From the NCBI GenBank assembly GCA_963693315.1, contig OY856187.1, positions 424,816,429-424,880,428 of the forward strand: a stretch of DNA of 64,000 nt, written 5' to 3'. Position numbers and translations under genes: made by a program. Shown here piece by piece: positions 48,370 through 58,495 of the stretch. Source of the DNA: Diogma glabrata. Its lineage: Eukaryota; Arthropoda; Insecta; Diptera; Cylindrotomidae. Position 1 is the first letter of the stretch. The number at the start of each line of letters is the position of its first letter. The notes under the pieces were generated by a model that was given only the letters and a program-made list of their open reading frames with translations, was not told the DNA's origin and ran no database searches.

Positions 48370-49150
48370 CAGAGAAATACGCCAAATCCAGTAGTCAGGA
48401 GTTAGTATGAAAGATCTTGATTTCAAAACCGAAATTGTCGAAAAAATCTTAAGAGGGTTAAATATAAACAAAGCCTCCGGTCTGGAAAACATTCCTCCTA
48501 CTGAAAAAGATTGGAAACAATCAATAATGACTACACAATCGTGACTTAGGATGTTAATTAGAATAGAAATGTTCGCCATTCTATGAATTCACACAAAATA
48601 TTGTCTAGAAATTTAATGCAACAAATCCCATATAATGTAAAAACATTTTCCATAATATGGAGTCTAATGACAGTGGAAAAATTCAACTTAAGTAAAAATA
48701 AATAAGTGATGAAGAAGTTTCAACTTTGAAATTGTCATCGCCTCAACGGGGTAATCGATAGCGTGTCTGCCCAAGGATTCGAGCCGGGCATTGACGAGGT
48801 AGGTTCGAATCCCAACCGAAAAATGTGAAGTGGAGTTTTTTTCTGAGAAACTTCAAACCATATCTTTGAATTGAAAATATTCCAATTACTTCTTTACTTA
48901 CTTGAGTTTAATTGATCTCAAAAATTCAAAATTCCTCCTATTATTCTAAAAACATTTTCAAAAGAATTTGCACTTACTTTTACCAAAATTGTCTACAAAT
49001 TCTATAAATCTGATACTATCCCTTTGTGTTTGTCAGCCAATGTCTAGCCCGTCGCCAAAAATGGAACAAATTAAACTTTGTAGCCCATCGTTAGAACAGC
49101 ATACTTGATAAAGGTGGTGAAACGTAGGTTATCACATTAGACATCTGAAA
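48370..49150 (+). pseudogene. Jockey-clade RT fragment split by a SINE
   Basis: Upstream of the SINE: DFKTEIVEKILRGLNINKAS with GLENIPPT (to 48500). Downstream: IILKTFSKEFALTFTKIVYK, then SDTIP and VAKNGTN, with stops, and near 49120 LDI-KAFDRIG (motif A region, one stop in place of the usual Ser/Arg). The two halves are consecutive parts of one RT, so the intervening 430 bp is an insertion. The part between motif A and the C-terminus (49160 on) is deleted. Confidence 0.85.
48501..48930 (+). repeat. SINE family S1 insertion with 10-bp target duplication
   Basis: attcctccta occurs at 48491-48500 and again at 48931-48940, exactly bracketing an insertion in the Jockey RT frame. Inside, tRNA-like boxes lie at ~48752-48768 (A: gtaatcgatagcgtgtc) and ~48804-48816 (B: ggttcgaatccca). 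The trailer (tttttctgagaaac, tttgaattgaaa, cttgagttta) matches the 12.5-kb copy. About 235 bp precede the A box, which is unusual for a SINE and may mean a composite element. Confidence 0.85.
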
Positions 49151-49159
49151 AGCATTTGA

Positions 49160-49740
49160 TCGAATCGGTATTCCAACCCGATCAAATGACAATGACAAAC
49201 AGCGCGACAAAAACACTCGGCCTCCTCAACAGATTTTAAAAAATATTTCACTCCGTATCAACTACTCCACATTTATAAGTCCAATATCCGTCCTTGTATG
49301 GAGTAACGTTGTCAAGTTTGCGGCGCTGCACCTGTTTCCATGCTGGCACTTTCTGACTCTCTACAAGAGCGTGCTATGCGAATTGTGGGTGATCAAAATT
49401 TAACTTCATATCTAGATTTGAAGACAACACCGTCGTACTGTTGCTGATCTCATTGTTTTTTATAAATATCGTCACCAAAAGTGCTCGAACGAAATCAGAT
49501 CCATTATGCCTCAAACATATTCTTTTTCCGCGTTTTATTCGTCAATGGTTTTGTCCAAACAGCCAAACTGTTGCGATTAATCACTGTTATAATGACAGAA
49601 TGCAGTGGGATTTCTTTGTCCGTACATTCATAAATAGAATGCTTTGTACGTTCAATCCACGAAAGTTTAAAAAAAAAGCGTGCGTCAGAACACCTGTTGT
49701 TTAGAACCTAGGTCTTAAAAGGTATTTATGTGTTCTATAA
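49160..49740 (+). pseudogene. Jockey-clade ORF2 C-terminus
   Basis: Translation in shifting frames gives TKTLGLLNRF, then MLALLDSLQERAMRIVGDQN, DLKTTPSYCC, LERNQIHYA and a tail ending with CVRTPVV or T-V-L-K-G-I-Y-V-F-Y. This is the post-polymerase region of Jockey LINEs, also seen at 35820-36045. It ends at a C-run that belongs to the element C terminus. Confidence 0.75.
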
Positions 49741-49814
49741 CACAACACTTTTTACTAAAAAAAATCTTTGGAAGACCCCCCCCCCTCACATTTTTTCTGT
49801 GTGCGCGCCTGCTG

Positions 49815-50696
49815 TACAGCATAACAAAATATTTACTAAATATCACTTCAAGCATTTGAACCTTGAATGCCAATTAAGAGGGTTGTGTGCTGATTTATGA
49901 ATTTAATCGAATTAAATCGTATTACATTTACTTTAAAAACTTAGATGACTTAATAACCAACAAGATGACCAGACTAGAATTTATGCTACATTTAATTGCA
50001 AAATAACATTTTTTTAACGGTCCGATAATAATTTTTGTGTCAAAACAGGTCAAATTTTAATGATAATATTTTATATTTATACTTCATTTGAAATTATTTG
50101 GAATTAAATTGTTAAAGTTAAATTGTTAATTAAATTAAAAACCGATAATTCTTTACAAAATGTTATATTACGTTATTCTAGTAAGTCATCTACGATCCAA
50201 ACAATAAAAATCTTGGTAATTCTTTCGCTCTTTGATCTTACAAAAAAATCGTGTTGAAAACATTTCATTGAATACAAATTAAAGTGTGTAAAAATACAAC
50301 AAATAAGAGTAAAAAAATGTAGACATATTATTGGGAATTTCCAAAACAACTCTATTCAATTCAACCGTATTTACAATCGATTTAAAAAAAAATATTTGCA
50401 TTTGTATTTTGCAAAAGTATGATCTTTTTTTTGGTATTATGAATTTTCTTATTGTATATTTTTTTTAAATAAGACAAATTATTTATCGTATTACGTTTCT
50501 TGGGATTAGTGATTTACTAGAAGATTGTTTATGCTTGAAATAGTTAAAATGTATTCTTTTTTATCAAAGAAATCACAAAACAGGAATTGCGTCTTTTCAT
50601 GTTATTTTAGTGTATTTATTGTTAACCGATCACACCTATCAACGATTTGTTTAAATCATCGTTTAAATCATGTTTTGTAACTGATGAAACTTTATA
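49815..50696. other. AT-rich intergenic sequence
   Basis: No gene or repeat family recognised. Confidence 0.5.
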
Positions 50697-51094
50697 GGGT
50701 GCGTTCCACTAAGCACTCAAAACAATCACGCTCATGGCCTCTGTTTTTTCTATTTCACATGCTTCTGAGCGTTTCAATTGTAAGCTCAAGTTTAATGGAT
50801 TATGGATCGTTTTAGACATTGACGTACATAATACAAATGAAAAGTTTGAACAAATACGGCAGAAGCTAGAGGTTGGGTTACATTTTGTAAGTCTTAACAA
50901 TAAACTTTAATAATTACTGTGTACGAACAATGAAAAAACTTTTACTCATTAGATCCAAGTTTGTCTGAAATTTGTTTTGAGAAAAGTTATGACGTCATTA
51001 GTGACGTTTCACCGCGACCACAATGACCATCGTCGTCATGTGGAACGGATGAAGGAACATTTTGAGCGTAGTGAGCCATTAGTTGAACACACCC
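50697..51094. mobile_element. 398-bp MITE
   Basis: The ends gggtgcgttccactaa and (reverse complement of right) gggtgtgttcaactaa match at 14 of 16 positions. The sequence ata lies outside each end and could be a 3-bp target duplication. The interior includes gacgtcattagtgacg and no frame of interest. Confidence 0.65.
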
Positions 51095-53200
51095 ATAGTG
51101 ATCAGAATTTTCAACATAACACTTATTTATATCTACACTCGTAATATCTGGGAATGTTGTGAAAACTTTATCACCTCAATAATGAGGAGCAAAAGTTGTC
51201 AATTTCAGACAAGCTCTATATGATGATTCCACTATTGTCATCGTATTTCATTTAAGAAAATTCTAATTTGTTACGGATTTGTTACGGACGTTAAGTCACA
51301 GGTTTGGCTCTGATATTGCCTACGTTTTTATCAAAAAATTTAAAAATTTGGCATGTTAAGTGAGGTAAATGCGATTTAAAAAGCGATATTTATGAAAGAC
51401 AAACCTTTAATAACATGGCGTTTTAGACATAACCTTGTTGTTCAAAATAGAAAGCGTGTATATATGCAACATTTTCATATAAGGTTAAAAAGCTGATATA
51501 GGTTTATTTTATGGATTAAATGATTCTTCTAAGAAATAGTCCTCAGAGATGTATGTTTTTCTAAGAAATAGAATTTGATCGTTCATGCTCGAGACTATGG
51601 TGCACGTAGTCACGGTTGGCATTTAATCTTTAATTTAGGAAGCAAATTTTGATTTCAATATGCATTTGCGCTTTTGCCCGGAAACCCAATGAACTTTATG
51701 TACGATTGAATTGAACTATAATGTGCTGTAATACTTGCAGACCGATAGTTCATTCATGTTGCTATTTAGATCAATATTTTTGTTTATTTTTTAAATTAAA
51801 TCTGACCATATAATAAAGACATATTCCAATATCAGACCAACAAACAGGGATAAAAACTGAAACCCCAATTTTGAAAAAATATGTTAAAACAAAACTAAAT
51901 AGGGTTACCAAAAACTCAGCTAATGATATATTCCAGGATGATACGACACACTGTCTCTTTAAATGACAAAAGCCGACAAATAGATTTATGTGGAGGTCTA
52001 AGTTTTCGAGCAAGATAGCGCAGCATTCCATTACCAAGGAATAATCCATAACTGGTACTGAGAGTGCTACCGTTGACGCAATAGTGTTTGAAAACTGATC
52101 TCTGCATTTTTATTACCTACTTGGTTTCACTAAAATGCTATGAGAGAGAATTTGAAGAAAAATATAACTAAAACTATATTTAGACATGTTGTAAAATGGT
52201 TATGGCCGTTTCATATATAACCGTTTGTATTTTTCTTTCCTAATTCTAATAACTTTTTAACAATCCTTTGCAAATCCACATGTGCCCTCGTGACCGTTAC
52301 AGGACAAGACGACAGGAGGAGAATTACAAGCTAGTATCCGCTAGTTGAGTACAAATAACATAACCAGGGTCTTCAACAAGAACAAATTAGCACCAATTGT
52401 TTACCAAAATCTGATACCAGAGTACTTAATGGAGATTGCGATCATCGTTTGAAACCTATTGCATCGAGAAGCATAATCAGTAGTTAGAGAATATAAACTG
52501 AAAAAAGTTTGCTGCGACAGTCATTTAAATGTGTAATGTGTAATTACGTTTTTCTTTGGTTTTACATTTATTGGATGTTGAGTGAAGAGCCTGAATTGAC
52601 ACGAAGTTTTAATGAAAATGCAGTTATTGTTTAAATAATTAGAAAAATAGAAAAAAATCTGTTAATTAAATTTTTTAGTGATTGTTTTTAAAAAATCTTT
52701 TTGTTTAAATTAAAATGCTGTATTTGTGAAAAATTATCTCAATTTATCCCATAAAAACCGCAAATAGTATGTACTATTAAAACTATCATTTCAAATATAA
52801 CTTAATTATAAGTTATTTTTTTTTTAAATACATTGAATTGAATATGATCGAAACAACAAGTTTCGATCATATTCAATTCAATTCAATTCACTATATGAAA
52901 ATGATGGAATGAAGTAATTTTATTCTGCAGATCATCTTAAGAAAACGTGGGTGGTTTAAAAAAGTTTACATTTCGTAAATCGCCAGTCAACTTCACAATA
53001 TTGCTTGCTTTCGTTACTATTTTAAAAATACAACCAACAAGCTATATAACAGGGCAATATTACCGAACATATATTTGTCAATCGACAATATTGTCCATTT
53101 CAACAAAATCTTGAAAATCCCAAAACCCGAAATAAGAAGCTATCGAAAACTACGAGAAATACTATAATTGAATATATAACAAAATATCACAGAAAAAGGG
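51095..53200. other. Intergenic sequence, no gene supported
   Basis: Only the perfect hairpin at 52833-52881 stands out. A 92-codon minus frame at 51771-52049 is hydrophobic but has no family signature and lies in ordinary AT-rich DNA. Confidence 0.45.
52833..52881. repeat. Perfect 22-bp hairpin
   Basis: ttgaattgaatatgatcgaaac (52833-52854), loop aacaa, then its exact complement (52860-52881). An attca tandem continues to about 52890. It could form an RNA stem of pre-miRNA core length, but there is no evidence of expression. Confidence 0.75.
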
Positions 53201-53267
53201 AAAAAAGAAGAAAAAAAATAATATCTTGACTAAAGATACCTGTGTTTGTGTACCAAATATGGTACAT

Positions 53268-53285
53268 TGGTCCTTCGAGCCGGAT
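53268..53285 (+). promoter_or_regulatory. Orphan BEL/Pao primer-binding site (tRNA-Tyr)
   Basis: TGGTCCTTCGAGCCGGAT is complementary to the 3' end of eukaryotic tRNA-Tyr (…CCGGCTCGAAGGA-CCA). It follows a sequence ending in CA plus one T, the same spacing as at 60755. An LTR should therefore end at 53266; its left edge was not found. No Gag/Pol follows, so this is the 5' leader of a truncated element. Confidence 0.75.
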
Positions 53286-53434
53286 ATTGGACACAGGGAC
53301 TTTCAATGTTGACGCCTCTGACTTAATTAGTGGACTGTATAGGTTTTTTATGTACAAATTGATGACATCAAATGAAGAGCCAGAGGATTATCAACGAATT
53401 TGTCGGATAACTAAAACTTGGGATGTTAGAGCAT

Positions 53435-54270
53435 GCGTATCCAAACTATCACGCCTAATAAGTAGTAACTGTGATCGATGAAACTGAGTGTCCAAAATTA
53501 TCACGCCTAATAAATAGTAACTTATAATCGATAATAATGCGTGTTCAAATTATCACGCCTAATAAATAATAGCTGTGATCGATGAGACTGCGTGTCCAAA
53601 TTATCACGCCTAGCAAATAGTAAATAGAATCGATAATGACGCGTGTCCAAATTATCACGCCTAATACTTGGTAACCATGATCGATAAAACTGCGTGTCCA
53701 AATTATCACGCCTAGTAAGTGACAAATATAATCGACAATAGTACGTGTCCAAATTATCACGCCAAATAACTAGTGACGATGATCAATGAAACTGCGTGTC
53801 CAATGACAAATGTAATGGATAGTAATGCGTGTCCAAATTATCACGCCTAATATCTAGTGAAGATAATCGGTAAAACTGCGTGTCCAAATTATCACGCCTA
53901 GCAAATAACAAATGAAATCGATGATAATGAGTGTACAAATTATCACGCCTAATATCTAGTAATGATAATCAAAGATAATGCGTGTCCAAATTATCACGCC
54001 CAATAATAATGCAAGTAATCGAAGATAATGCGTGTCCAAATTATCACGCCCAGCAAATAATACGAGTAATCGAAAATAATGTGTGTCCAAATTATCACGC
54101 CCAATAATTATGCGAGTAATCGAAGATAATGCGTGTCATTATCACGCCCAATAATAATGCGAGTAATCGAAGATAATGCGTGTCCAAATTATCACGCCCA
54201 GCACATAATACGAGTAATCGAAGAAAAATGCGTGTCCGAATTAACAAATAATACGAATAATCGATACATG
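53435..54270. repeat. 51-bp minisatellite, 17 units
   Basis: The core gcgtgtccaaattatcacgc begins at 53435, 53486, 53539, 53590, 53641, 53692, 53743, 53794, 53827, 53878, 53929, 53980, 54030, 54081, 54131, 54178 and 54230. The period is 51 bp apart from one deletion and a few 1-4 bp changes. Each core is a hairpin (GCGTG...CACGC). Between cores are diverged 31-bp stretches with an atcga word. Since 51 is 17 codons, frames on the minus strand give a 17-aa repeat (RDNLDT...); this is an artefact unless expressed. It starts about 150 bp after the orphan primer site, so it may belong to a retroelement leader. Confidence 0.9.
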
Positions 54271-55256
54271 ATGTTGTGTTGCCCAACATGGCGGCCACAC
54301 AGACAACTCACTCCCTTTCATCATCATGGCAAGAACATGGACACAACATTGCACAAAAAACACTTCCTCACTGGTTTAGCACAACGATTTATTTACCGAT
54401 TTAAATTTACACTAGTTATTAAAATTATATCTAACACATTTACAATTTTACTGAAAAGGAAACGATCAAACGAGAACAGAACAAATGTAATGTCATTTGC
54501 ACAAATGACAACGATGAAGAGAGATTCTAAAATTAAAAACTGATGTATAAATACATATTACAAAAGAAACTTGTACTTGCAGCAACGACACACATTTTCA
54601 CCACATACCAATTAGTGAATACACCAATAAACCTTAATGGAACAATTACGCCAAAAATCTCGAAAATAGTGAAAACGCGAACTGAGCTGAAGTTAACGAA
54701 ACAAAATGTCAGATTGACATTACAAATAACAATATCAACGAATTAAGGTAAGAATATTTAAATTTTTATCAAATCTTATATAATTATTAATTACGTTTTT
54801 GGTTCTTACAGCTAATTTCAATATACATATAACCAGCGGAAGGACATCAACGATGGATTCACTAAAATTTGGTAAGTGAAAGTTATTTCTAACTAAACTT
54901 TTTCTGTATTTTTAGACCGACATAATCCGGCGTTAACAGGGTCAAAAGGTCAAGCAGTTTCTGAGATATGTGTCCGTGTATGCGTGTCCGCATAGACATA
55001 GACATATACGCATTTTGATCTTTTGACCCCCCATATCTCGAATCACAATTGACAATTTGACGGGTTTGAAAATCAACGCCAAAGGATGTATTGCCCTAAG
55101 ATACCTGTGTATTAAATTTGGGGTCACTTTATTAAGTAGTTTCTGAGATATCTTGTCCTGCACAGACAGACAGAAATACATACGGACAACATTGCAATCA
55201 CATAAACTATCTCTATGGCTTTCGATAGTTAACAATTGGATAGATAAACAAATTGC
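54271..55256 (+). other. Possible retroelement leader or spliced remnant
   Basis: It contains good splice-site words: donor aag|gtaagaat (intron from 54748), acceptor ttcttacag| (to 54811), donor ttg|gtaagtg (from 54872) and acceptor gtatttttag| (to 54915). These bracket a 60-bp piece with ATGGATTCACTAAAATTTG. The second gap would be only 44 bp. Bases 54930-55195 carry the agtttctgagatat words and a cagacagacag tract typical of insect dispersed repeats. No convincing gene; recorded because the sites are well formed. Confidence 0.3.
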
Positions 55257-56880
55257 ACAAATTAATTGAATTCCTTAACAACTATATACTTTGAAGCTGT
55301 CATTTTCGGGAATCGTTGTAAATGTCAGCAACCCAATCATAACACAACGCAATATCTACGACTTAAATCAAAGACATCCTCATACTAAGCATTGACGCAT
55401 TTGCTATCGCTACCAATTTTCATTTAAAAAAAGTAACACAGTCAACATCATTTTACGTTAACTTGCATATACCTTAACAATAGCAAACTAAACCAGAATA
55501 AAACCAGCATAAATAAAAAATATTTAATAGTATTTTAATCGATCAGTGTGTAATGAAATAGTTTATTCTCAAGCAAAATACACACGAATTGATTACACTA
55601 CTTTATTCTCTGACAAAGAATTGTGTATTATATAAAATAAAAACATTTTCTTCAATTAAAACAATAAATCATTATTGTTTTAATTATTAAATCAAATTTC
55701 TGATTAAAAAAACCTATCATCAAAAAACTTTGATGATAAAAAAACCCCCATCATATGTAATCAACCAAATTCAACTAAGCCAATGTGATTAAAATTTGAA
55801 AATAATTTAAATAAAATCAAAACCAATTGACCACTTAGAATCATACCAAGTGAATAATGATAATTTTTTATAGGAAAATTTTCATTAGACAATAGGTTAA
55901 GTTCATTAGGCTATAGGTTAGAAAACAATACAATAATACATACTATTATTATGGAAAAAGTATACAAATAAAGTTGAAATTAATAAATGAAAGAGAATAA
56001 CCTTATTTATTTTACAACTTTTATTTTTACAACTAACTAACTGCGCTGTAAATAAAATAATCAAAGTTCTGTTTTGTAAATATATATTCATTATTCATTA
56101 TTTGCGTTGCTATTGGAAATGCCCATTTTTACCTTATTAATAAATAAAGCTCTAAATAAATATTTGAACATGTTTATTGGTAATTCACGTCCAATCTTTG
56201 AATTAATCTTCTTGCCTAACGATTTTGCGCGGAAAATTGGATATTAGATTAGATTGTAATATTTTATTTTGTAAGGATGTAGAATGTAGATCAATAATTT
56301 ACAATTGGAGCTTTTTATTTAGGTAAATTTATGTACAAAAAATAAAAGTTTTTACATTTATAATAAAAGAATTACTTACAAATTATCTAAGTTCAAGCTG
56401 TGTCAAATAAACGAAAATCTTTTCGTGTAATTTTTGAGAGTGAGATGAATTTTTGGTATAGATATTATAGATAGTAATTACTTTGCCCAATTTTTGTGGA
56501 ATAAATATCCACAACAAAATTGTGACATCGTTTTCATTTCCCTGAAATTCAATTATCAAATGGAACCAAAATTAATCGAAAAACATACAATAATAAATTT
56601 GCGGTCTCTAATTTATTAAAACATCCAATTATATTTGTTTTATAAATCTTAAATTCTTAAAATTCTGTTATCATTTATTATTACTAAATAGAATAAATTT
56701 TATAATTATTTTAAAAACAAAAAATTCCAAGAAAATTAAATTGAATCGGTGAAAAACCATCCGGTACGAACACATGAAAATTATTTTGGAAACTCTAAAA
56801 ACGAAATACGCAAAGCTTACATTTGAAAAAAGCAACAACAATTTTAATTTGAATTTTTTAATTTAAACTTTAAAATATAT
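55257..56880. other. AT-rich sequence upstream of the exon at 57014
   Basis: No gene or clear repeat recognised. Confidence 0.5.
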
Positions 56881-56886
56881 TGTATT

Positions 56887-56916
56887 TATAAAATATAAAC
56901 AACAATATCGTTAGTT
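56887..56916 (+). promoter_or_regulatory. Putative core promoter (TATA and initiator)
   Basis: TATAAAA at 56887-56893 is followed 24-26 bp downstream by an initiator-like ttagtt (56911-56916), giving a predicted transcript start near 56913, about 100 bp before the start codon. The fit to insect core promoters is fair, but TATA words are common in this composition. Confidence 0.4.
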
Positions 56917-57013
56917 CGTATTTTGCCTTCGTTCGGTGAAGTGAACTACTGATCTTAGTAAAAAAGTTTACAAAACAAGTTTCGAATAAATTAGAAAGAT
57001 TTAATGATAAATT

Positions 57014-57310
57014 ATGAATATAATTAATATGAAATGTTTTGTGTTAGTGTTAATACATTTGATAAGTTTAAGTTACGGTCAAAGTGATGAGGAATGGGAA
57101 AATTTTTTAGATCTATGTAATTATAAGCCAGTTAGACTAAGAAATTCTGCACAAAGAAATGTGGATATTTTAAATATAGATATTATGCTTGATCTGATAA
57201 CTCATCACACATTAGGCACATTTACATGTATTGCAATCAATAATTCAGATAGGAATTACCAACAGCTTAGTATATCATTCGATGGACCCGCAAACCTAAG
57301 AAAAGTCGAG
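57014..57310 (+). CDS. First coding exon of a secreted or membrane protein
   Basis: The frame from ATG at 57014 encodes a signal peptide best read from Met6 (MKCFVLVLIHLISLSYG), then a mature start QSDEEWENFLDLCNYKP and DIMLDLITHHTLGTFTCIAI. It ends in good coding sense at GTCGAG followed by GTTAGT, a consensus 5' splice site at 57310/57311; past it the frame soon stops. A tiny upstream ORF (ATG at 57004) overlaps the start. The GTFTCIAINN phrase resembles the F-strand Cys region of an immunoglobulin domain, but the earlier Cys context is not typical, so the family is left open. The rest of the gene was not found, and transposons fill the DNA downstream; the remaining exons may lie beyond the window. 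Confidence 0.65.
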
Positions 57311-57889
57311 GTTAGTAAAACTTACTTATTTAGTTATTTGTGTGTATAAAGCTTTTAATTGTTGAATTTGTTTGTAGTATTTATTGATGATTGAATTTGA
57401 TATTAAAACTTTTGTGATTATAAAGAAATCTTTCAACTTTCATTTGTTTACTCAGTTTTTGTTTTTTGTAAGTTCGATTTGATTCTGTCAGTTATAAAAA
57501 TATTGGTTTGCTCTGCATGTGTTGTGGTACGACATTAAATTTAATTTTAAAATTTTAAATAATTTTATTTATCGAAAGACAACGAATGATTTTAAATAAT
57601 TGGATAAGAAAAATATTGATTTTTTTATTATTTTTTTTACTTGAAAATTATTAATATTTTGGAAACTAAACATCCGATGTATTCTAATACCAAACATAAG
57701 ACATCCAAAAATTGTAATGATTTATCTATTTTTGTTTATTTTTGGCAAAAGAAGACCGATTTTACAAGTGTACTTGACAATTGCATTTGGTTAAAAAAAT
57801 ATACAATACTCTGTAAAGTTATTACCACACTTAAATGAATAAAATAAAAACACAAAATACATAAATATCAAACAACAATATTGCTATGG
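57311..57889 (+). other. Probable intron start
   Basis: AT-rich sequence following the 5' splice site at 57310/57311. A 65-codon frame at 57641 has no family features. Confidence 0.4.
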
Positions 57890-58130
57890 AATTACTCATC
57901 CATTTAGTCCATCTGTCAATTCAGTAAATATATCTTCTCACTCTCACCTTCTGGATCGATCGCTAGAGATAGTAGATGAGAACCCTAGGTTTTATTAATT
58001 GTATTAATTGTAAGAGTTTAGTTTTATCGGCCCGTCCCGTGTGAACCTAGGCTTAGTGTTAGAAATTATAAATCAAATTAAAATAAACTGATGCATTCCA
58101 CTTTTAATCAATTGTAATGTTGTAATGTAA
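57890..58130 (+). pseudogene. Possible LINE 3' end
   Basis: The frame reads HPFSPSVNSVNISS, then LLDRSLEIVDENPRFY and a stop, followed by an untranslated stretch and a tail-like tgtaatgttgtaatgtaatg tract at 58107-58130. Short tandem TAATG tails are seen on some LINEs. This is a weak call: no polymerase motif is present. Confidence 0.3.
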
Positions 58131-58495
58131 TGTTGTCCTGTTCAGCTAATATTTTAAGCGCTATCGAAACAATTCAAGTTATTTTCTTAAATTAATGCTA
58201 CCCAAATATTTTCTTTCCCCATTTTATTCAGAAACGATTAAGGTGTTCAGGGGAAGCAGCATTATATTTACCTGTTCCAGTTAACTTTGAAGTTTGAATG
58301 TATTATACTCTAGGGTAGCTGGAGAGTGAATGTTTTTTCTTCTGATTACTTTTCTTGTGTTTATTTCCTGACTGTTTATTTCATTTAAATAATCATTTGG
58401 TTTCGGTTTCAGCTTTAACAATTATCACCATTAGTCTTAGTTTTTTTATTTAATTTGTTGTTTATTCCATCATACTTTTTTCATTTGAATAAATT

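Larger units (their letters stand above)
45395..49814. mobile_element. Element C: TA-flanked composite transposon
   Basis: The left end CAGCAGG...ACACACA followed by a G-run/C-run hairpin and the right end C-run...TGTGTGCGCGCCTGCTG are inverted. TA lies just outside each end. The interior is a graveyard: a LINE RNase H tail, an unidentified fragment, two Jockey RT pieces in opposite directions, a MITE copy, a SINE and a Jockey C-terminus. No transposase of its own is recognised, so it is either a non-autonomous element or two ends that match by chance. The 7-12 bp TIR plus TA is modest evidence. Confidence 0.5.

Noticed and set aside
45395..49814. hAT assignment for element C based on CAG...CTG ends
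   Set aside because: hAT elements make 8-bp target duplications; here only TA is duplicated, and no hAT transposase is inside.
51771..52049. 92-codon membrane-protein-like frame, minus strand
   Set aside because: Hydrophobicity is expected from T-rich DNA; no start context, family motif or neighbouring exon supports it.
53435..54270. CRISPR array (20-bp repeats with ~31-bp spacers)
   Set aside because: The between-core stretches are diverged copies of one sequence, the period is a fixed 51 bp, and the DNA is plainly eukaryotic with no cas genes. It is a minisatellite.
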